From an uncultured cyanobacterium (GTDB taxonomy: Bacteria > Cyanobacteriota > Cyanobacteriia > Gloeomargaritales > Gloeomargaritaceae): a stretch of DNA of 38,602 bases. The stretch spans positions 1-38,602 of the forward strand of contig CALHCP010000092.1 of the NCBI GenBank assembly GCA_937936705.1. The letters run 5' to 3'. This document shows, piece by piece, positions 34,810-38,602 of this stretch (its first letter is position 1; each line of letters begins with the position of its first letter). The notes under the pieces are model-generated. The model saw nothing but the letters and a program-made list of their open reading frames with translations. It did no database searches and was not told where the DNA came from. The position numbers were made by a program, and so were the translations under genes.

Positions 34810-35931
34810 ATGCGCCAGCTTCATTCTCGCATTGCCCCCTATTCCCTTGCCTTGGTGTTTCTGATGGCCGGGGCGGTTCAGGCCAATCCGACTCCGGCGG
34901 GCAATAAACTGCCCGTCCCTGCCCCGCCGACCACTCCCCGGCCACCCCAAAGTCCGGCCACGGCCAGTCCAGCAGCCAAACCGGTGGCCAGCCCCGCTCC
35001 CCAGCCGGCAGCAGCGCCCGTAGCAATCGAAATGCCCGCCCCTACCCCCACAGCGGTGAACGTCCAGCGGGTTCTTTACGTTAACCCCGTCAGCGGTCAG
35101 GACAGCCACAACGGGCAGACCCCCCAAACCGCCTTCAAAACCATTACCCAGGCTCTCAAATTTGCCGAAGGGGGCACCCTGATCCAACTCGCGCCGGGGA
35201 AATATACCGCCGAAACCGGCGAACAATTCCCCCTGCCCCTCAAACCGGGGGTCATCCTGCGGGGGAATGAAGCGACTCGCGGCGAAGGCGTACTGATCGA
35301 GGGCGGGGGACGCTTCGTCAGCCGGATTTTTGCCCGCCAGAATGCCACCATCTTAGCCGGGGAAACCACCCATATCCTCGGTGTGACCGTCACCAACCGG
35401 AATGTCCGCGGCACCGCCATCTGGGTGGAATCCACCAACCCCTACATCCGCAACTGCACCTTCACCAACAATCACCGGGAAGGGGTCTTTGTGACGGGCG
35501 AAGGGGCACCCCGGATTGAAGATAATCTATTCATTCGCAACGGTGGCAACGGCGTTTCCTTGACCAAAGCCTCCAAAGGCGAAGTCCGCCGGAATGTGTT
35601 TATCCAAACCGGCTTTGGCTTGGCCATCGGCGGCGTTTCCTCACCGATTGTGGCCGACAATCGCATTGAAAACAATGTGGACGGCATGGTAATCAGCGAT
35701 GTGGCCAAACCCGTCCTGCGGGGCAACCGGATCGCCTTCAACCGGCGCACGGGTATCATCGTCATCTCCAGCGCCGAGCCGGATTTGGGCACCAATGCCA
35801 GCCCCGGAAACAATACCTTTCAAAGCAACGGCAACCACGACCTGCACAACGCCACCCGCAACATTACCCTGATCAGCGTCGGCAACCGCCTCGATAGCAG
35901 CAAGGTCAACGGTCAAGTGCAGATGCAGTAA
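34810..35931 (+). CDS. Exported DUF1565/parallel beta-helix protein
   Basis: A 373-residue protein. A signal peptide (about 1-25, LALVFLMAGAVQA) is followed by a P/A-rich linker (about 27-85) and a right-handed beta-helix domain. The DUF1565 block YVNPVSGQDSHNGQTPQTAFKT opens it, then repeated turns such as NPYIRNCTFTNN, APRIEDNLFIRN and KPVLRGNRIAFN. Such proteins are surface or periplasmic, sometimes polysaccharide-binding; no catalytic residues are evident. The ATG was chosen for its GAGGAG ribosome site and good signal peptide; 20 further codons upstream are open. Confidence 0.85.
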   Translation: MRQLHSRIAPYSLALVFLMAGAVQANPTPAGNKLPVPAPPTTPRPPQSPATASPAAKPVASPAPQPAAAPVAIEMPAPTPTAVNVQRVLYVNPVSGQDSHNGQTPQTAFKTITQALKFAEGGTLIQLAPGKYTAETGEQFPLPLKPGVILRGNEATRGEGVLIEGGGRFVSRIFARQNATILAGETTHILGVTVTNRNVRGTAIWVESTNPYIRNCTFTNNHREGVFVTGEGAPRIEDNLFIRNGGNGVSLTKASKGEVRRNVFIQTGFGLAIGGVSSPIVADNRIENNVDGMVISDVAKPVLRGNRIAFNRRTGIIVISSAEPDLGTNASPGNNTFQSNGNHDLHNATRNITLISVGNRLDSSKVNGQVQMQ

Positions 35932-35942
35932 GCCATGTCCGG

Positions 35943-36671
35943 CTAAGAACCCTGTCTGGCGCGGTAAAACAGTTCCAAACTGGTGGGGCTACCCACAAAC
36001 CGCCAGTGCCAGGGTTCGTAACTGATCCCTTGGGCATTGTTCGGCGGGAAAGATAATTCAAAGTGAAATTGAGCCGCCCGCTTTTGTAACCAGCGGAAAG
36101 CTGCCGTTTGCTCAAAACTCAACTCAATGTGGGTGCCGGGTTGTTGGCCATCGCCTATATCCAACGCATAGCCCGTGTGGTGTTCACTGTACCCCGGCGG
36201 GGCGCTCACCTGTGCCCGTTCTGCCACCTGTTGCCCCCGCTCTGCCTTGACATCGTAAAAGAGAGACTGTTGCTCTTGGTAGGAGCGAAACCCCGATAGC
36301 GGCACTAAAATCACTCCCTCGGCACGGGCGGCACTCTGCATCGCCAGAAAGGCCTGGGCAGCCTCCCGGTGCAATTTGACCCGGCCATCGGCGGTCACGG
36401 CCTGCAAGTCCTCGGCACGGGCTTCGGGATAAGGGAAATGCCCCAATAAAGCCTGCGGTTGCTCTGCCGGGGTCGGTTCCGGCATCCCCAGAGGCGGCGT
36501 TGCCCGCGGGGAGAACCACCAGACCAAAACTGCCCCTATGCCCAGCACCGGCACCCCGAACCAGACCCAACGCCGGGGCGAAGGGTTCGTAGTCGCGGGG
36601 CGCAGCGGGGACTGCCGCCGGGCTTCGGGGATGTCATCCACGGGATGCAAACCAGACCTCCTTGACACCAT
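35943..36671 (-). CDS. VanY-type D-alanyl-D-alanine carboxypeptidase
   Basis: A peptidase of family M15 that trims D-alanine from peptidoglycan stem peptides. About 35 N-terminal residues precede one membrane anchor (VWFGVPVLGIGAVLVWWF), so the enzyme faces the periplasm. Zinc and active-site segments are SEHHTGYALDIGD and SYEPWHWRFVG; FRSYQEQQ is also typical. The start is ATG 36671, with TTG two codons earlier possible. Length 242. Confidence 0.88.
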   Translation of the reverse strand: MVSRRSGLHPVDDIPEARRQSPLRPATTNPSPRRWVWFGVPVLGIGAVLVWWFSPRATPPLGMPEPTPAEQPQALLGHFPYPEARAEDLQAVTADGRVKLHREAAQAFLAMQSAARAEGVILVPLSGFRSYQEQQSLFYDVKAERGQQVAERAQVSAPPGYSEHHTGYALDIGDGQQPGTHIELSFEQTAAFRWLQKRAAQFHFELSFPPNNAQGISYEPWHWRFVGSPTSLELFYRARQGS

Positions 36672-36810
36672 GGGCAAGGGATTCCCCCCATGTCATAAGG
36701 ATGAGTTGATATTTTCTTGATAGGTTCACTCTCTATCTCTGGGGTACTCCTATGTGATCCTACAGCAACCGTTACCGATCCAGATACCGATTGGCCGGCT
36801 TGCCGACCCT

Positions 36811-38145
36811 TTACAATGTATAACTAAAATCCTGCACCAGCATCCCCGGCGCCAGCACGCCCCCCAAGCTCCGGTGTTCGTAGGTATCGGTGGCGGGAAT
36901 CAACGCCTGGGTCTGGGTCAAGCCCTGCAAACCCTCCCCCCAAAAATGATAGAGACTTTCATCAAAGCGGAGATTTTCAATCGGGGCGACCAACTGCCCG
37001 TTCTCCACCCAAAAACAGGCATAGCGGGTCATGCCGGTCATCCGCCCCGCCGCCTGGTCACTCCAATTCAAATAATGCAAATTGGACACATACAAACCGC
37101 GGTCAAGGGCGGCCAGCACCTCGTCGGCCGCCAAGGTTCCCGGGCGGATTTCCGGTGCCCGCAGGTACTCCCCCTGTACCGCCCCGTTGGGGATTAATCC
37201 GTATTCTTTGGCGGTGCGGTTGCCGATCAAGCTCTGTACCAAAGTGCCCTGCCGGATCAGATCCAACTGCACCGGTGCCAAATCCCCTTGGTCATTAAAG
37301 CGGGGCGCCGGAATGTCCTGGAAATTCTCCCGCAGGTGAAACGCACTCGCCAACTGCCGTTCCCCCCGTTGTAGGGGCAGCAGAGCACTGGTTCCCTGCC
37401 GCATGGCCGCCTCGCTCACCCCCCCCCAGGACAACATCCCCACCAGTTCCGCCACCGCCGCCGGTGCCAAATAAGTCGGGTAACGCCCGGGGGGCACCGA
37501 TTTGGCCGGTTGGGTCAGGAACTGCAATTGTTCCCGGAGCCCCTGTATCTGGGCGGCCAAGGCGGGTAAATGCCAGGTGCGGTCGGCATAAGTGCCCTTC
37601 ACCGCCCGTTGCTGCGCATTGAATAAAGAATAATCCAGATGAAACGACTCGGTTTGGAACCAATGGGACTGCCCGGCACTGTCGGCGTAGGCGCGCACCT
37701 GCCCCCCCCCCGCATACAACCCGGTGAAGTCAAGACCGTTGACCGTCGCGACAATCGCCGGGATCACCTCCGTAACCGGGGGAATCGCTCCGGCTTGCTC
37801 AACCCGACTCTGCTGTGACCCCGCCGGTAACACCAAAAACGGGTCGGGGGGCAGTTGGGGCACCTCCTGCCGCAAGTCCGCCACCGCCTTTTGCCATTGC
37901 AGTTCATCGGCGGCGGCAATCCCCATCAAGGGAAACCGCCGATAGCCACTCCGTCCCGCCGCCATCAGGGTTAATTGCACCTGAGCATCCTGCACCGTCC
38001 CACTCTGGCGAATCGCCGCGGCATTGAACCGCACAAAATCACTGCACTCCGCCACCAACTCCGCCCGCCAGGATTCCGGTAAGTCGGCCAAATAAGCAAT
38101 GCCGGTGCGCCAACTGGCCGCAATCGCCGCCATAAAATCAGCCAT
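36811..38145 (-). CDS. TldD/PmbA-family protein, TldE-like
   Basis: A 444-residue protein with the family's layout: an N-terminal variable domain (about 1-200) and a C-terminal half with YLAPAAVAELVGMLSWGGVS, IRQGTLVQSLIGNRTAKEYG and LRAPEIRPGT. The zinc motif HExxxH of TldD is absent, as expected for TldE/PmbA, the partner that forms a heterodimeric protease with TldD. No tldD is in the window. Tracts of ten G (complement of 37702-37711) and nine G (complement of 37419-37427) lie inside the gene. Confidence 0.85.
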   Translation of the reverse strand: MADFMAAIAASWRTGIAYLADLPESWRAELVAECSDFVRFNAAAIRQSGTVQDAQVQLTLMAAGRSGYRRFPLMGIAAADELQWQKAVADLRQEVPQLPPDPFLVLPAGSQQSRVEQAGAIPPVTEVIPAIVATVNGLDFTGLYAGGGQVRAYADSAGQSHWFQTESFHLDYSLFNAQQRAVKGTYADRTWHLPALAAQIQGLREQLQFLTQPAKSVPPGRYPTYLAPAAVAELVGMLSWGGVSEAAMRQGTSALLPLQRGERQLASAFHLRENFQDIPAPRFNDQGDLAPVQLDLIRQGTLVQSLIGNRTAKEYGLIPNGAVQGEYLRAPEIRPGTLAADEVLAALDRGLYVSNLHYLNWSDQAAGRMTGMTRYACFWVENGQLVAPIENLRFDESLYHFWGEGLQGLTQTQALIPATDTYEHRSLGGVLAPGMLVQDFSYTL

Positions 38146-38280
38146 GGTTCTGCCTGCCGATGATGATTCAATTTGTTCATTTTATCGGGTTGACCGAGAC
38201 GGCTTACCCCCTAGCGCCAGCCAGCCGTACGACCGGATTGGCGAACCAACATTTTGGCCATCTCTGACCATGTAGGGAAC

Positions 38281-38362
38281 CGCAGTCGTCCCCTCTCCGG
38301 TTCTCCAGCAACTCGGTATGCCGACAAGATCCTCGTCGGTTGGCTCCCATCAGAAGTGCCCT
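38281..38362 (+). repeat. MITE-like intergenic repeat, copy H (diverged)
   Basis: It shares GGTTCTCCAGCAACTCGGTA, TGCC and a GAGGTGCCC-like but mutated end (AGAAGTGCCC) with the family. The left end is lost. Confidence 0.55.
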
Positions 38363-38391
38363 TTTGTCACCCGAATTGGGAACCGATTCTT

Positions 38392-38409
38392 GTTACATAC
38401 TCGTTACAT
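38392..38409 (+). promoter_or_regulatory. Direct GTTACAT repeat, HLR1-like
   Basis: GTTACAT occurs twice, 11 bases start to start. The HLR1 element bound by the cyanobacterial regulator RpaB is a direct repeat of (G/T)TTACA(T/A)(T/A) normally 10 bases apart. Placement before a probable phycobiliprotein gene fits, but spacing is one base off. Confidence 0.35.
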
Positions 38410-38544
38410 CATTCGTAGCACATAAACGAGCAGTTGTTTGTTGCACGTTTATTTCAAATCACAACTTTTTCTTCATAATGTGTTCCATCGGTTTGGCCTT
38501 CATTTTATCTTGTTACCTGTAGTCAATTTTTTTAATCAAAACCC

Positions 38545-38602
38545 ATGAGTCTAGTCGCGCAGGTGATTGCCCAGTCGGACGCTGCTGAACGGTTCCTCAG
38601 CA
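38545..38602 (+). CDS. N-terminus of a probable phycobiliprotein alpha-type subunit (partial)
   Basis: Only the first 19 codons are present, reading MSLVAQVIAQSDAAERFLS. This resembles the start of allophycocyanin alpha-type subunits (ApcA or ApcD: MSxVxxVIxxADxExRY.S), the light-harvesting core proteins of phycobilisomes. The fragment is too short to decide the subunit. No strong ribosome site precedes the ATG. Confidence 0.45.
   Translation, partial: MSLVAQVIAQSDAAERFLS

Larger units (their letters stand above)
38146..38544. other. Long leader region before the gene at the right edge
   Basis: About 400 bases without a gene. It contains a partial repeat (38281-38362), a short inverted fragment of the same family near 38238, and a direct repeat of GTTACAT (38392-38409). 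The rest is AT-rich, suggesting a well-regulated promoter for the next gene. Confidence 0.5.

Overview
The window is chromosomal DNA from a cyanobacterium. The evidence is the petC-petA pair (Rieske protein and cytochrome f), light-independent protochlorophyllide reductase genes chlL and chlN with a small cyanobacterial gene between them, a BicA-like bicarbonate transporter, a cyanobacterial-type RNA polymerase omega subunit, several families mostly confined to cyanobacteria (DUF3370, DUF1350, DUF5331, DUF1565) and, at the right edge, what looks like the start of a phycobiliprotein alpha-subunit gene. I cannot fix the species. A small unicellular lineage is possible, but that is only an impression. 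No rRNA, tRNA, CRISPR array, prophage or complete insertion sequence was seen.

Layout: 1-871 is non-coding with one dispersed repeat and degenerate ORF scraps. 872-2660 (minus) carries a LapA-like membrane protein, petC and petA. 2794-4389 (+) is an exported DUF3370 protein. 4630-12494 (+) is a tightly packed run: a bicA-like SulP transporter, seven Mrp/Mnh-type antiporter subunit genes (C, D, E, F, G, a DUF4040 subunit, B), a DUF1350 hydrolase-like gene and a large permease. The sodium-dependent bicarbonate importer and the sodium-extruding antiporter next to it read as one inorganic-carbon/sodium unit. 12509-16822 (minus) has a 1116-residue tubulin-like GTPase followed by a sugar-nucleotide epimerase. 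16945-20314 (+) has a MerR regulator fused to pentapeptide repeats and a GT41 (OGT/SPINDLY-type) glycosyltransferase. 20394-23428 (minus) is an HtrA/Deg protease, shikimate kinase and an ion channel with cytoplasmic nucleotide-binding domains, divergent from rpoZ. 24068-28660 holds a Crp-family regulator, a TM0106-type nuclease and a ComEC-like DNA-uptake channel. 29101-31729 (+) is chlL-DUF5331-chlN with a promoter in front and a terminator behind. 31897-33607 (minus) has an STAS protein, an FHA protein and lptB. 33651-38145 has 6-phosphogluconolactonase, an exported beta-helix protein, a VanY-type carboxypeptidase and a TldE/PmbA-like protein.

The most distinctive non-gene signal is a dispersed family of small intergenic elements of about 85-140 bp, present in at least eight full or partial copies. 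They have inverted ends of the form GGMACCTCTAT...ATAGAGGTKCC, a GC-rich central hairpin and no coding capacity. One copy is bordered by a 6-bp direct repeat, so the family looks like a non-autonomous (MITE-like) element. One copy ends just upstream of the GT41 gene and appears to supply its ribosome binding site. Other points of interest are the MerR-pentapeptide fusion, the Mrp set without a large MrpA or a second NuoL/M-like subunit, a ComEC whose C-terminal domain has lost its metal site, a channel whose filter region reads TLVGEY, and long G tracts inside several coding regions.
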